A program made the translations under genes and the position numbers. A stretch of DNA of 39,253 nucleotides from Chloroflexota bacterium (lineage in GTDB: Bacteria; Chloroflexota; Anaerolineae; Promineifilales; Promineifilaceae), in the NCBI GenBank assembly GCA_024275635.1, contig JAJRYT010000019.1, forward strand, positions 1 to 39,253, written 5' to 3'. The notes beneath the pieces were generated by a model. It ran no database searches and was not told where the DNA came from. It saw only the letters and a list, made by a program, of their open reading frames with translations. Within the stretch, counting starts at the first letter, position 1, and each line of letters opens with the position of its first letter. Of the stretch, positions 15,107 through 23,616 are shown piece by piece.

Positions 15107-16462
15107 TCACCCCTGCAAGGCGCTAAAAATAGCCGGCAGCAGCTGCTTCTTCCGCGACACAACTCCCTTCGCGTGCAGCGTTCCGTCGGCCAGATGCGGG
15201 TAGGGCAGCACTTCCAACGCAGTCACCTCTGTGGTTAACAACAGGCGGCTGGCTGCCCGCACCACATCCGTTACCATCAGCATGGCAAAATCCAGCCCTT
15301 TGGCGGCGGCCATATCCGACAAGGCTTGATGCAGCGGTTCAAGATGTTCGGCTAACTGATTAAAGCTCGTAACCTCCACCTGGGAAATGCCAAACCGCTT
15401 ATCCCCCACATCGTACAACTTCAAATCAGCGCTGACAATTTTGGCCGGGTCGCGGGTGGCGAGGCCCGCGCCTGAGGCCAGCAACTGCTCGCCGAATGAT
15501 TGAACCGTTTCCCCATCCAGCAGACTGCCGCCCATAAACGCCCAGCGGGCCAGGCGTTCGGCCGCCCGGTGGTCGCGTTCTGTGGTCGTGGGCGATGTTA
15601 GAATTAATGTGTCTGACAGCAGTCCAGCCATCAGCAGTCCCGCCAGCGCGGGCGGCGCGCTCAATCCGGCTTCGTCAATGCGTTCCGATACCAGGGTGCA
15701 GGTGCTGCCCACCACGTCTACCGTAAAGCGGATGGGCATATTGGTGGCGGGGTTGCCCAACCGGTGATGGTCTAGTATTTCGATGAGATCAGCTTCATCC
15801 AGGGCGGCGACGGCTTGCTGCGGCTCATTATGATCGACCAGGACAAGGCGCAGGCGCGGCGGGTGCAGGGCGTCCCGTTGGCGGCAAATCCCGACATAGG
15901 AGCCATGTTCGTCTACCACCAGGAATTCAGCCCGTTCTTCGCGCAGGATGCGGGGCAAAGCGTCCCGGATGCGGCTGCTGGCCTGGAAATGGGGGACATC
16001 GGTATCGCACGCTTCCTGGCACGGCCGATCCAACAGTTCGGCGATGCGGGTTTCTTCCCGGCGCGGGTGGGAACCTACAGAGCGGCTGAGGAAATCGAAG
16101 AGGCTGAGGACGGTGATGAGGCCGTAAGGCGTTCCGTCGGGGTTGATGATGGGGGCCACGCCGCCAGTGCGGTTGGCAATGGCCCATGCCTCGCGTAACG
16201 GCCGTTCCGGAGAGGTCGTGTTAAACCGGTGGGCAATCGCGTCAAAACGGGGCGACGCATCCGGCAGAAACAGGGGCGGGTCCAGGGCCAATCGCTTCAG
16301 CGCCCACGTTGTTTGTGGGTTTAACTGTCCGGCGCGGGCCGCCACCACCTTCTCGCCCATTTGGTCTTGCAGCAGCCAGGCGTAGCCCATAGCCGCCGCA
16401 ATGGAATCGGTGTCGGGATTAACATGACCTATGACGTATATTTGATTTGTTGCTTCAGCCAT
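15107..16462 (-). CDS. ppaC: Manganese-dependent (family II) inorganic pyrophosphatase with CBS domains
   Basis: This enzyme hydrolyses pyrophosphate to phosphate in the cytoplasm. The 451-residue protein begins MAEATNQIYVIGHVNPDTDS, with DHH-family metal ligands H13, D17 and D19. The insertion about residues 65-200 reads as a CBS pair (VAPIINPDGTPYGLITVLSL and AEFLVVDEHGSYVGICRQRD). CBS-containing family II enzymes are regulated by adenine nucleotides. The DHH motif appears in EILDHHRLGN. The DHHA2 domain ends with the substrate-binding GVVSRKKQLLPAIF. I see no DRTGG-type domain between the CBS repeats. Start ATG 16462 matches the family; an upstream in-frame ATG at 16537 would add 25 unconserved residues. 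Confidence 0.93.
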   Translation of the reverse strand: MAEATNQIYVIGHVNPDTDSIAAAMGYAWLLQDQMGEKVVAARAGQLNPQTTWALKRLALDPPLFLPDASPRFDAIAHRFNTTSPERPLREAWAIANRTGGVAPIINPDGTPYGLITVLSLFDFLSRSVGSHPRREETRIAELLDRPCQEACDTDVPHFQASSRIRDALPRILREERAEFLVVDEHGSYVGICRQRDALHPPRLRLVLVDHNEPQQAVAALDEADLIEILDHHRLGNPATNMPIRFTVDVVGSTCTLVSERIDEAGLSAPPALAGLLMAGLLSDTLILTSPTTTERDHRAAERLARWAFMGGSLLDGETVQSFGEQLLASGAGLATRDPAKIVSADLKLYDVGDKRFGISQVEVTSFNQLAEHLEPLHQALSDMAAAKGLDFAMLMVTDVVRAASRLLLTTEVTALEVLPYPHLADGTLHAKGVVSRKKQLLPAIFSALQG

Positions 16463-16602
16463 ACGTTTCTCTACTTCATCAAACGGGTGAATAACCCGGC
16501 TATTTGTACCATCCTTTCCTTTCAAGTATCCTAACATGAAATGGTCGTTACTGCGATTGAAAGGAACGGCCGTTGTTTCCCGTATGTTATTTTAGGAGAA
16601 CC

Positions 16603-17895
16603 ATGACCATTCCTGTCACCAAAACCACGCTGGATAATGGCTTGACCGTCGTTCTGAAAGAGATGCACCACGCCCCGGTCGCCAGTTTTATGATCTGGTA
16701 CCGCGTCGGTAGCCGCCTGGAAAAACCAGGATTGACCGGCGTTTCCCACTGGGTAGAACATATGATGTTCAAAGGCACGCCCCAATTTCCCAACGGCACA
16801 TTAGACCGGCTTGTTTCCCGCGAGGGCGGCCACTTAAACGCCTTTACCTGGCTCGATTTTACCGCGTATTACGAGACAATGCCCTCCAATCGCATTGATC
16901 TGGCGCTGGCTGTTGAAGCTGACCGCATGATTAATACCTTGATGACAGCCGATGAGGTGGAATCGGAGCGCACCGTCATTCTTTCTGAGCGGCAGATGTA
17001 CGAGAACGAGCCGCGCTTTTTGATGAATGAGGAGTTGACGGCCGCCGCCTTTCGCATTCACCCTTACCATCATGAAGTCATTGGCGATGAGGTGGATTTA
17101 CGCAGCATGACGCGGGATGATTTGTATGGGTATTACCGGCGCTATTACGCTCCCAACAATGCCATCGCCGTTGTTGTAGGCGATTTTGATACCGGCGCCA
17201 TGTTGTCGCAGATTGAGGCGCTGTTTGGCCCAATTCCGTCGGGGGAACCAGCGCCGCCGGTGCTGCGCCAGGAGCCGCCGCAGCGGGGCGAACGGCGCGT
17301 CGTGGTCAACGGCCCTGGCGATACGGCTTACTTAACTGTCGCTTATCGCGCCCCGGCCGCTGACCATCCCGATTATTACTCGCTGAGCCTGCTCAATGCC
17401 GCTTTTGCCGGGGGCGGCAGCCTGGGGATGTTTGGCGGCGGCGGCTCTAATAAAAGCTCGCGCCTGTATAAAGCGTTGGTGGATACGGAACTGGCGGCCG
17501 CAGCGTCGGGCGGGATGACGCCGACGATTGACCCGTTTTTGTATACGATCAGCGCAGTGGTGAGAAACGGCCGTTCCCTCTCCGATGTAGAGGCTGCGCT
17601 GGATGCTGAACTAGCGCAGTTGGCCGCGGAACCAATCACCCAGGCCGAATTGGACAAAGCGCTGAAGCAGGCCAAAGCGCAGTTCGTCATGGCCGGGGAA
17701 AGCATTACCGGGCAGACGCAGCTCCTGGGGATGGCCGAGGCGGTCGTAGGCGATTATCGCTGGTTCGAGACGGCTCTGGACCGGCTGAATGAAGTCACGT
17801 TGGCTGATATTGAGCGCGCGCGGCATTCATACCTGCGCAAAAAGAATCGGACAGTTGGCTGGTATGAACCGGAGGCCCAAAGAGATGAGGAGTAA
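16603..17895 (+). CDS. M16 family zinc metallopeptidase (active-type subunit)
   Basis: M16 peptidases (pitrilysin/processing peptidase family) degrade peptides within a clam-like chamber. The 430-residue protein starts MTIPVTKTTLDNGLTVVLKE. It carries the inverted zinc motif HWVEH (H49, E52, H53) in GVSHWVEHMMFKGT. A second conserved block ESERTVILSERQMYENEP supplies the third ligand. The C-terminal half has SSRLYKALVDTELAAAASGG and a glycine-rich loop (about residues 268-287). The length fits the M16B half-size form, which works as a dimer. AGGAG lies 5 nt before ATG 16603. The zinc-less partner type is encoded at 21064. Confidence 0.94.
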   Translation: MTIPVTKTTLDNGLTVVLKEMHHAPVASFMIWYRVGSRLEKPGLTGVSHWVEHMMFKGTPQFPNGTLDRLVSREGGHLNAFTWLDFTAYYETMPSNRIDLALAVEADRMINTLMTADEVESERTVILSERQMYENEPRFLMNEELTAAAFRIHPYHHEVIGDEVDLRSMTRDDLYGYYRRYYAPNNAIAVVVGDFDTGAMLSQIEALFGPIPSGEPAPPVLRQEPPQRGERRVVVNGPGDTAYLTVAYRAPAADHPDYYSLSLLNAAFAGGGSLGMFGGGGSNKSSRLYKALVDTELAAAASGGMTPTIDPFLYTISAVVRNGRSLSDVEAALDAELAQLAAEPITQAELDKALKQAKAQFVMAGESITGQTQLLGMAEAVVGDYRWFETALDRLNEVTLADIERARHSYLRKKNRTVGWYEPEAQRDEE

Positions 17896-18424
17896 GTTAT
17901 TGTTGGCTTTGGGGCTGCTGTTGGCAGGATGTGGCGGCGGGGAGGAAGTCGTCGTGACTTCACAACCGGCAGCGGCAGTTGAACTTGTGGCGGCAACGAA
18001 TACCCCGCCAGCAACGGCCGTTCCGGCCACGTCAACCCCGGAAAGCGAGGTGGAACCGATGAGTCCGGCCAATGCTGATGTTCTGTTTATCCGCGCCGTG
18101 CCGACGGGTGATGGTGTGTGGACGTTTCATGTCACCGTCGCCCATCCCGATACCGGCTGGGAGGATTATGCCGATGGCTGGGATGTGGTTCTGCCGGATG
18201 GAACGGTTGTCAAACCAACCCCGGACAGCCCGTTCACCCGCCTGCTGTTACATCCGCACGAGACGGAACAGCCTTTTACCCGCAGTCAAAGCGGCATCGC
18301 CATCCCGCCGGAGGTGACGGCCGTTACCGTCCGCGCCCACGATCTGGTAGATGGGTTTGGCGGTCAAGAAGTATCAGTGGATTTAACGGCCGTTTCCGGC
18401 CCCAATTTTGAGATTGAAAGATAA
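17885..18424 (+). CDS. Putative lipoprotein of unknown function
   Basis: This 179-residue protein overlaps the end of the M16 gene by 11 bp, so the two are probably translated together. The N-terminus MRSKLLLALGLLLAGCGGGE is a clear lipoprotein signal with lipobox LAGC. The following 40 residues are a Thr/Pro/Ala-rich linker (VPATSTPESEVEP). The rest (about residues 60-179) reads as one small beta-rich domain (VWTFHVTVAHPDTGWEDYAD, GWDVVLPDGTVVKP, RLLLHPHETEQPFTRSQSGI). No cysteines follow the lipid site. I recognise no family with certainty. Three ACGGCCGT octamers lie in the 540 bp. Confidence 0.82.
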   Translation: MRSKLLLALGLLLAGCGGGEEVVVTSQPAAAVELVAATNTPPATAVPATSTPESEVEPMSPANADVLFIRAVPTGDGVWTFHVTVAHPDTGWEDYADGWDVVLPDGTVVKPTPDSPFTRLLLHPHETEQPFTRSQSGIAIPPEVTAVTVRAHDLVDGFGGQEVSVDLTAVSGPNFEIER

Positions 18425-18495
18425 CAGGCAAGCAAGTGGGCAAGTACACAAGTCGTCAGCTACTCGCAAACTTAAAAACCCACAAACACGCTACA

Positions 18496-20256
18496 ATGAA
18501 TTCCATTCTCAACTCCCTCACAGACACAATCAAACATCTGAACGTCATACGTAATTTACCCGACTATTTTGACCAGGAAGAACGGCGGTTGGTGGCGCAG
18601 TCCGTCATCATTGGCGTGGTAGTGTGGGCAGTGGTATTTGGGTTGAAAACGGCCGTTAACTGGACATTTCACACCATACTGTATTGGATCGAACACGCGC
18701 CAACGCCGCTGGCGCTGTTCATCCCCCTGCTGCTGGGGGCGGTACTCGTTGCCGCCATCAGCCAATACCGGGCCACAACCCTGAATTACCGCGACGATGA
18801 CTGCCACATTCACCAGCTAAACGACGTAGAAGGGGATGGCCTGGAGCGGGCCATCTCGTTGTACTACACCTCTGAACCGACTTTTGAGCAGGCGTTAACC
18901 GGGCAGGAGGGGGTAGAGGCGCGCTGGCAGCTGCCCACCTTCTCCCTGGCAGCGCGAAAATTCCTGGCGACGCTCGTGACGTTGGGCAGCGGCGGCAGCG
19001 GCGGCTTGGAAGCCAGCGTCACGCTGATTGGTGAGAGCATGTCGGCCGGGTTGTTTAAGCCGCGCCGCCTGGGAGCTGAAGCCGGGCGGCGGGTCAGCTT
19101 GTTGGGCCGGGCCTGGCGCTGGTGGCAGGCCAATGACCCCGATGATTTACAAACGGCGCAGTTGAGTGGTATTGCGGCGGCCGTGGCCGTGCTGTTGGGC
19201 GCGCCCTTTGCCGCTGCCTTTTTCGCCACTGAAGTGATGTACCGGCAGCGGCCGCTCATCGAAAAATTGGTGTACTCTCTCATTTCCTCCCTGACCGCGT
19301 ATTTCTTGACGAACATCGCCAGCGCCGGGCATACAGCCATGTTTGAGGTGGAAGCGCTGTATGTGCCGCCTTCTGATTTACGTTATTTTGGCGTGCTGGC
19401 GCTGTTGGCAACGGTGATTTCGTTGGTTAGTATTTATTTTGGCCGGCTGCGGGCCAGTTTTGAACGTAGTTTTTATCATCGCCAACAAAATGTGTGGCTG
19501 CGCCATCTCATTGGCGCGGCGTTTACCGGCCTGGTGGCCGTGGTTGTGGCTTATACGGTCGAGGCGCTGTCGCTGACGGAGAACGGGGTGGAATTGGTAT
19601 TGGGGCCGGGGGAAACGGCCGTTAACATGGCCCTGGCCGGTGAAATCACGCTTATAGTCGCCCTGATTGCCCTTTTTGCCAAAATGCTGGCGACCCTGGC
19701 GACTATTGGCTCTGGCGGTTCGGCCGGGCTGCTAGTTCCTTCCCTTTTCTTCGGCACGATGGTTGCCGCCGCTTTTGCCGACTGGCTGGGTTACGAGCCG
19801 ATGCTGCTCATTATTCCGGGGATGACGGCCAGCCTGGTCTCCATCGTCAACGTGCCCCTGGCCGCCATTTTGTTCACCGTGGAAGTGTTTGGCGCGGCCT
19901 ACATGGTTCCGGCGTTGGTGGCGCTGGTTGTGACCTCTATTCTGGCTCACGATAACACGGTTTACCGCACCCAACGCGAAAAGTATAACAAGCGGCAAAT
20001 TATGCCCGGCGTCAGCGCTCGCCGCATTCATGTGTCCCCCGCCTGGGCCGGAAAAACGCTGGTTGACCTGGATTTTCGCCGCCGCTTTGATGTGAATGTG
20101 ATCGGGCTGCTGGAAGTCCAGGGCGAAGACGGCCAACCGCATGTCCGTCTGGGGGCGTCCTCCACCACGCCGCTGGAAGTTGGGGATATTTTGGTGGTGC
20201 TGGGCCGAGATGAGATATTGGAAAAGCTGGAATTGGCCGTGCGTGATGGGGAATGA
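18496..20256 (+). CDS. ClC-family chloride channel/antiporter with RCK_C-type tail
   Basis: This 586-residue membrane protein belongs to the ClC family of chloride channels and Cl-/H+ exchangers. After an N-terminal segment with QEERRLVAQ there are about ten hydrophobic helices. The selectivity-filter motifs are GSGGSGGLEASVTLIGES, where the Glu occupies the gating-glutamate position of GxEGP, and GSGGSAGLLVPSLFFG. The last 80 residues (RRIHVSPAWAGKTLVDLDF through LEVGDILVVLGRDEILEKLE) look like a TrkA_C/RCK_C regulatory domain instead of the CBS pair common in the family. Start ATG 18496 is preferred; GTG 18436 would add 20 residues. It overlaps the next gene by 4 bp. Confidence 0.9.
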   Translation: MNSILNSLTDTIKHLNVIRNLPDYFDQEERRLVAQSVIIGVVVWAVVFGLKTAVNWTFHTILYWIEHAPTPLALFIPLLLGAVLVAAISQYRATTLNYRDDDCHIHQLNDVEGDGLERAISLYYTSEPTFEQALTGQEGVEARWQLPTFSLAARKFLATLVTLGSGGSGGLEASVTLIGESMSAGLFKPRRLGAEAGRRVSLLGRAWRWWQANDPDDLQTAQLSGIAAAVAVLLGAPFAAAFFATEVMYRQRPLIEKLVYSLISSLTAYFLTNIASAGHTAMFEVEALYVPPSDLRYFGVLALLATVISLVSIYFGRLRASFERSFYHRQQNVWLRHLIGAAFTGLVAVVVAYTVEALSLTENGVELVLGPGETAVNMALAGEITLIVALIALFAKMLATLATIGSGGSAGLLVPSLFFGTMVAAAFADWLGYEPMLLIIPGMTASLVSIVNVPLAAILFTVEVFGAAYMVPALVALVVTSILAHDNTVYRTQREKYNKRQIMPGVSARRIHVSPAWAGKTLVDLDFRRRFDVNVIGLLEVQGEDGQPHVRLGASSTTPLEVGDILVVLGRDEILEKLELAVRDGE

Positions 20257-20996
20257 GATTGGTAATTGGTGCGATGACTGATTTCAAGATGATTTATGCG
20301 GCACAGGCGGCACGGTATGAACAACTGGTGGCGCGGGAGGATTGGCGGGGGAATCTGTTACCGGCGTTGGCAGGGATACGGCCGTTATCTAACCTGGATG
20401 TCATCGAATTGGGCGCCGGCACAGGGCGCGTCACCCGGCTAATCGCTCCTTTCGTCCGCCAGATAGTTGCCCTGGACAACTCGCTGCACATGCTCGGCCT
20501 GGCCCCAAAACAGTTAGACCCTTCGGGTTTGGGAAAACCCGAAGGGTCTGCCCACCTTATCGCCGCCGATAATCGCCATTTGCCCATTCAATCGGCAACG
20601 GCCGATTTAGCGCTGGCCGGGTGGAGTTTGGGCCATTTCGTTGGCTGGCATCCCGATGATTGGAAACGGCAGATTGGGCAGGCGTTGGCTGAAATGAAGC
20701 GGGTTTTACGCCCCGGCGGAACCATCATCCTCATCGAAACTCTGGGAACTGGCCATGAAACGCCGGCGCCGCCTCATGAAGGATTAGCCGCTTATTACCG
20801 TTGGCTGGAAGCCGAACAGGGTTTTGCCGCCGCCTGGATTCGCACTGATTATCGCTTTGCTTCCGTAGACGAAGCTGTCTCCCTTACCCAATTCTTTTTC
20901 GGCGATGAGTTGGCCGGGCATGTCGGCCGTAACCATCTTACCATCTTGCCGGAATGTACCGGTATCTGGTGGGCAACGGTGGGATCGGTTGGCTGA
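20253..20996 (+). CDS. Class I SAM-dependent methyltransferase
   Basis: The 247-residue protein has the Rossmann-type SAM site: motif I DVIELGAGTGRVTRLI, acidic post-I residue in VALDNSLHMLG, IAADNRHLPIQ and ATADLALAGWSLGHF, then MKRVLRPGGTIILIETLGTG. The substrate is unknown. It starts in an ATGA overlap with the ClC stop codon; ATG 20274 is an alternative start. A perfect palindrome at 20516-20549 encodes the segment LDPSGLGKPEGSA between motifs I and II, where typical relatives have a short loop. This looks like an in-frame insertion that the protein tolerates. Confidence 0.88.
   Translation: MRLVIGAMTDFKMIYAAQAARYEQLVAREDWRGNLLPALAGIRPLSNLDVIELGAGTGRVTRLIAPFVRQIVALDNSLHMLGLAPKQLDPSGLGKPEGSAHLIAADNRHLPIQSATADLALAGWSLGHFVGWHPDDWKRQIGQALAEMKRVLRPGGTIILIETLGTGHETPAPPHEGLAAYYRWLEAEQGFAAAWIRTDYRFASVDEAVSLTQFFFGDELAGHVGRNHLTILPECTGIWWATVGSVG
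20516..20549. repeat. Perfect 34-bp palindromic element inside a gene
   Basis: The arms AGACCCTTCGGGTTT (20516-20530) and AAACCCGAAGGGTCT (20535-20549) are perfectly complementary over 15 bp around a GGGA loop. The element lies inside the methyltransferase gene and keeps the frame open. It resembles a REP-like or terminator-derived mobile palindrome, comparable in idea to Rickettsia palindromic elements. Confidence 0.85.
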
Positions 20997-21063
20997 GTCT
21001 GTGCCGGATGGTATTATAATCCCGTTTCACGTTTCATAATCTTATTCATGGAGACAATCATTC

Positions 21064-22353
21064 ATGCCTGATACCCATTATCCCAGCCCGCAAACGATTC
21101 ACCGTACAGTTTTATCGAACGGGATCACGGTCTTGGTTTATGAGAATTTTGCCAGCCAATCTGTGGTGATTGAGGGGCTGGTACGGGCGGGCGCGCTGGC
21201 TGAAAGGCGAGAATTGGCGGGATTGGCGAATTTGACGGCCGTTTCCCTCATGCGCGGCACTGAGAAGCGGCCCTTTGCCCAAATTTACGAAGACCTGGAA
21301 GCGGTAGGGGCCGATTTGGGGTTTAGCGGCAGTGATCACACAACTGGCTTTGCAGCCAGCAGTCTGGTGGAAGATGTGGATTTACTGCTCGATCTGCTGG
21401 CCCAATCGCTGTGCCGTCCTACCTTCCCTGAACAGCCGGTGGAACAGGTGCGCGGCCAACTGATGACGGGTCTGGCCATGCGGGCCAATGATACGCGCCG
21501 TATGGCGAATTTGAAGTTTTACGAGGCGCTGTATGCGGGGCATCCATACGGCCGGGCCACTAGTGGCTATCTGGAGACAATCCCCCAAATCAGCCGGGAG
21601 GATCTGGCCAACTTTCACGCCCGGTATTACGGGCCGCGCGGCATGATTTTAACCATTGTCGGCGCTATCAAAGCTGAGGCGGCGTTGGCGAAGATAACGG
21701 CCGTTTTCGGTGACTGGCAAAACCGGGAACAACAACGTTTGCCCGATATTCCCGCGGCCGTCCGGCCAACAAAAATAATCCGAATCGACCACAACATACC
21801 CGATAAAAGCCAGGCCGACATCATACTAGGCTTACCCGGCCCCCGGCGTTCGGCCCCCGACTACCTGGATGCCAGTTTGATGAACACCATCCTGGGCGTT
21901 TTTGGTATGATGGGGCGGATAGGCAAAAAGGTGCGCGAGGAACAAGGATTAGCCTATTACGCCTACAGCCATCTTCAGGGCGGGCTGGGGCCTGGCCCCT
22001 GGGCGGCCAGCGCCGGCGTGGCCCCGGATAAAGTGGAGCAGGCTATCGCCGGCATTCGGGAAGAAATTGTCCGGATACAAACAGATTTAGTGGCCCCAGA
22101 GGAATTGGCCGACAGCCAGGCGTTTCGCACCGGTTCGCTGCCCGTCAGTCTGGCAACCAACAGCGGCCTGGCCGGGACGATTACTAACATGGAATTATAT
22201 GATTTGGGTCTGGACTATTTACAGCGTTTTCCCAACATGGTTCGGGCCATCACGCCAGAGCGTATCCAGGCGGCGGCCCAAAACTATTTGAGCGCCGAGC
22301 AACTGGTGATTGCTGTTGCTGGGGCGATGGATGGAATAGGGAGTGAAGCATAG
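21064..22353 (+). CDS. M16 family peptidase-like protein lacking the zinc motif
   Basis: This 429-residue M16B-like protein has the family fold signals FVLSNGITVLV-like start, GHPYGRATSGYLETI, REDLANFHARYYGPRGMILT and REEQGLAYYAYSHLQGG. The HxxEH position reads NLTAV (N56, A59, V60) within LAGLANLTAVSLMRGT, so the zinc ligands and catalytic Glu are gone. In characterised M16B heterodimers one subunit is of this kind and contributes substrate-binding Arg/Tyr residues. It probably partners the zinc-bearing protein encoded at 16603-17895, four genes upstream on the same strand. Start ATG 21064 follows GGAGACAATC. Confidence 0.92.
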   Translation: MPDTHYPSPQTIHRTVLSNGITVLVYENFASQSVVIEGLVRAGALAERRELAGLANLTAVSLMRGTEKRPFAQIYEDLEAVGADLGFSGSDHTTGFAASSLVEDVDLLLDLLAQSLCRPTFPEQPVEQVRGQLMTGLAMRANDTRRMANLKFYEALYAGHPYGRATSGYLETIPQISREDLANFHARYYGPRGMILTIVGAIKAEAALAKITAVFGDWQNREQQRLPDIPAAVRPTKIIRIDHNIPDKSQADIILGLPGPRRSAPDYLDASLMNTILGVFGMMGRIGKKVREEQGLAYYAYSHLQGGLGPGPWAASAGVAPDKVEQAIAGIREEIVRIQTDLVAPEELADSQAFRTGSLPVSLATNSGLAGTITNMELYDLGLDYLQRFPNMVRAITPERIQAAAQNYLSAEQLVIAVAGAMDGIGSEA

Positions 22354-22390
22354 GGCGTAAGCAGGATTTCCTTACCCCCTCCCCTTTATC

Positions 22391-22762
22391 ATGATCACAT
22401 CTGGCGTAGATATTATCGAAGTGGCGCGGATTGAACGAGGCCTGTCCCGGCACGGGCAGCGGTTTCTGGATCGCTTTTTTACGCCGCAGGAGCAGGCGTA
22501 TTGTGAAGGGCGGATAACGAGTCTGGCCGGCCGTTTTGCCGTGAAGGAGGCTGTAGCCAAAGCCATAGGGACAGGAATCGGTGATATTCGTTGGGTAGAG
22601 GTGGAGGTGGTGTGTGACGGCCGTAGGCGGCCGGAATTAGTGTTACATGGACAGGCCCAAACCTTGGCCGCTGAATTAGGCTTAACGCATTGGTCAATCA
22701 GTTTGTCACATACCCAAACACACGCAGTTGGTTTGGCTGTAGCGATGAGCCGGGATGAGTAA
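22391..22762 (+). CDS. acpS: Holo-[acyl-carrier-protein] synthase
   Basis: AcpS transfers the 4'-phosphopantetheine arm from CoA to a serine of apo-ACP and so activates fatty acid synthesis. The 123-residue protein is standard length. It has SGVDIIEVARIER with the Mg-binding Asp at residue 7, FTPQEQAYCEGR, RFAVKEAVAKAIGTG with the second Mg-binding Glu, and WSISLSHTQTHAVGLAVA at the end. No Shine-Dalgarno is obvious before ATG 22391 and the upstream stretch is C/T-rich, so it may rely on coupling to the M16 gene 37 bp upstream. Confidence 0.96.
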   Translation: MITSGVDIIEVARIERGLSRHGQRFLDRFFTPQEQAYCEGRITSLAGRFAVKEAVAKAIGTGIGDIRWVEVEVVCDGRRRPELVLHGQAQTLAAELGLTHWSISLSHTQTHAVGLAVAMSRDE

Positions 22763-22827
22763 TGAGGCGCGACCGTTCAACTCATTCCTCACTCCTCATT
22801 CCTCATCACTAATTATTGGAGGGCGAT

Positions 22828-23586
22828 ATGACGAATTGGACAGCAGATGACGGCACAGAAATTGTCTTTAATGTATACGGCAATGGCTCGCACGGGAATA
22901 CGCTTTTGTTGCTGCCGGGTTTGTTAGGGTCTATGGTCAGTCAGTGGCGTAATTTCATCCGCCCGCTGACGGCTGATTTCCGGGTGGTAACGATGGATTT
23001 GCGGGGACACGGCCGTTCCCAAAACAACGCCGACACCCTGCATCTGGAACGGATGATGCAAGACATCAGCGATTTGCTCAACTTCCTGCAAATTGAAACA
23101 ACCCACATAGCCGGATATGATCTGGGCGGGTATCTCGGCTTAATGCTGGCCCTAAACCAACCCCGCCGCGTTTCTAACCTGCTCATGCATGCGACCAAAT
23201 TCTATTGGTCAAAAGAAGCGGCCGCCAAAATACGCGAGCAGCTCGACCCGGAAAATATGGCGGCAAGCGTGCCGGTTTATGCCGACCAACTCGTGCAGGA
23301 ACATGGCGCTCGTCGTTGGCGTATTTTGGTACGAGAAGCGGCCGACTTGATCACCTACCTGGTGGCGCATGGGTTAACGGAGAAAATGATAGCCCAAGTG
23401 CAATGCCCGGTTCTGGTTAGCGTCGGCGATCGGGATCGAATGATCCCCCTGCTTGAAGCGCAGCGCCTGAGTCAGGTTATCCCCCAGGGGGAATTGATCG
23501 TACTGCCCGGCGTCAGCCACCCGTATCGAACACTGCGCGAGATGCCGCTGCTGCCCATGATGCAGCATTTTCATAGTCAAAGATAG
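22828..23586 (+). CDS. Alpha/beta hydrolase with Asp at the nucleophile position
   Basis: This 252-residue protein has the alpha/beta hydrolase fold: oxyanion segment LLLLPGLLGSMVSQW, strand VVTMDLRGHGRS, nucleophile elbow HIAGYDLGGYLG, acid region VLVSVGDRDRMIP and the His in LPGVSHPY. The elbow is GxDxG with D98, not Ser. Asp nucleophiles are known in haloalkane dehalogenases and epoxide hydrolases, so hydrolysis through an aspartyl ester is possible. The substrate is unknown. Start ATG 22828 follows GGAGGG; the region just upstream (22768-22807) is a CTCATTCCT-type low-complexity repeat. Confidence 0.88.
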   Translation: MTNWTADDGTEIVFNVYGNGSHGNTLLLLPGLLGSMVSQWRNFIRPLTADFRVVTMDLRGHGRSQNNADTLHLERMMQDISDLLNFLQIETTHIAGYDLGGYLGLMLALNQPRRVSNLLMHATKFYWSKEAAAKIREQLDPENMAASVPVYADQLVQEHGARRWRILVREAADLITYLVAHGLTEKMIAQVQCPVLVSVGDRDRMIPLLEAQRLSQVIPQGELIVLPGVSHPYRTLREMPLLPMMQHFHSQR

Positions 23587-23616
23587 GCATATCCAAGAAC
23601 AGTTGCATAAAACACT

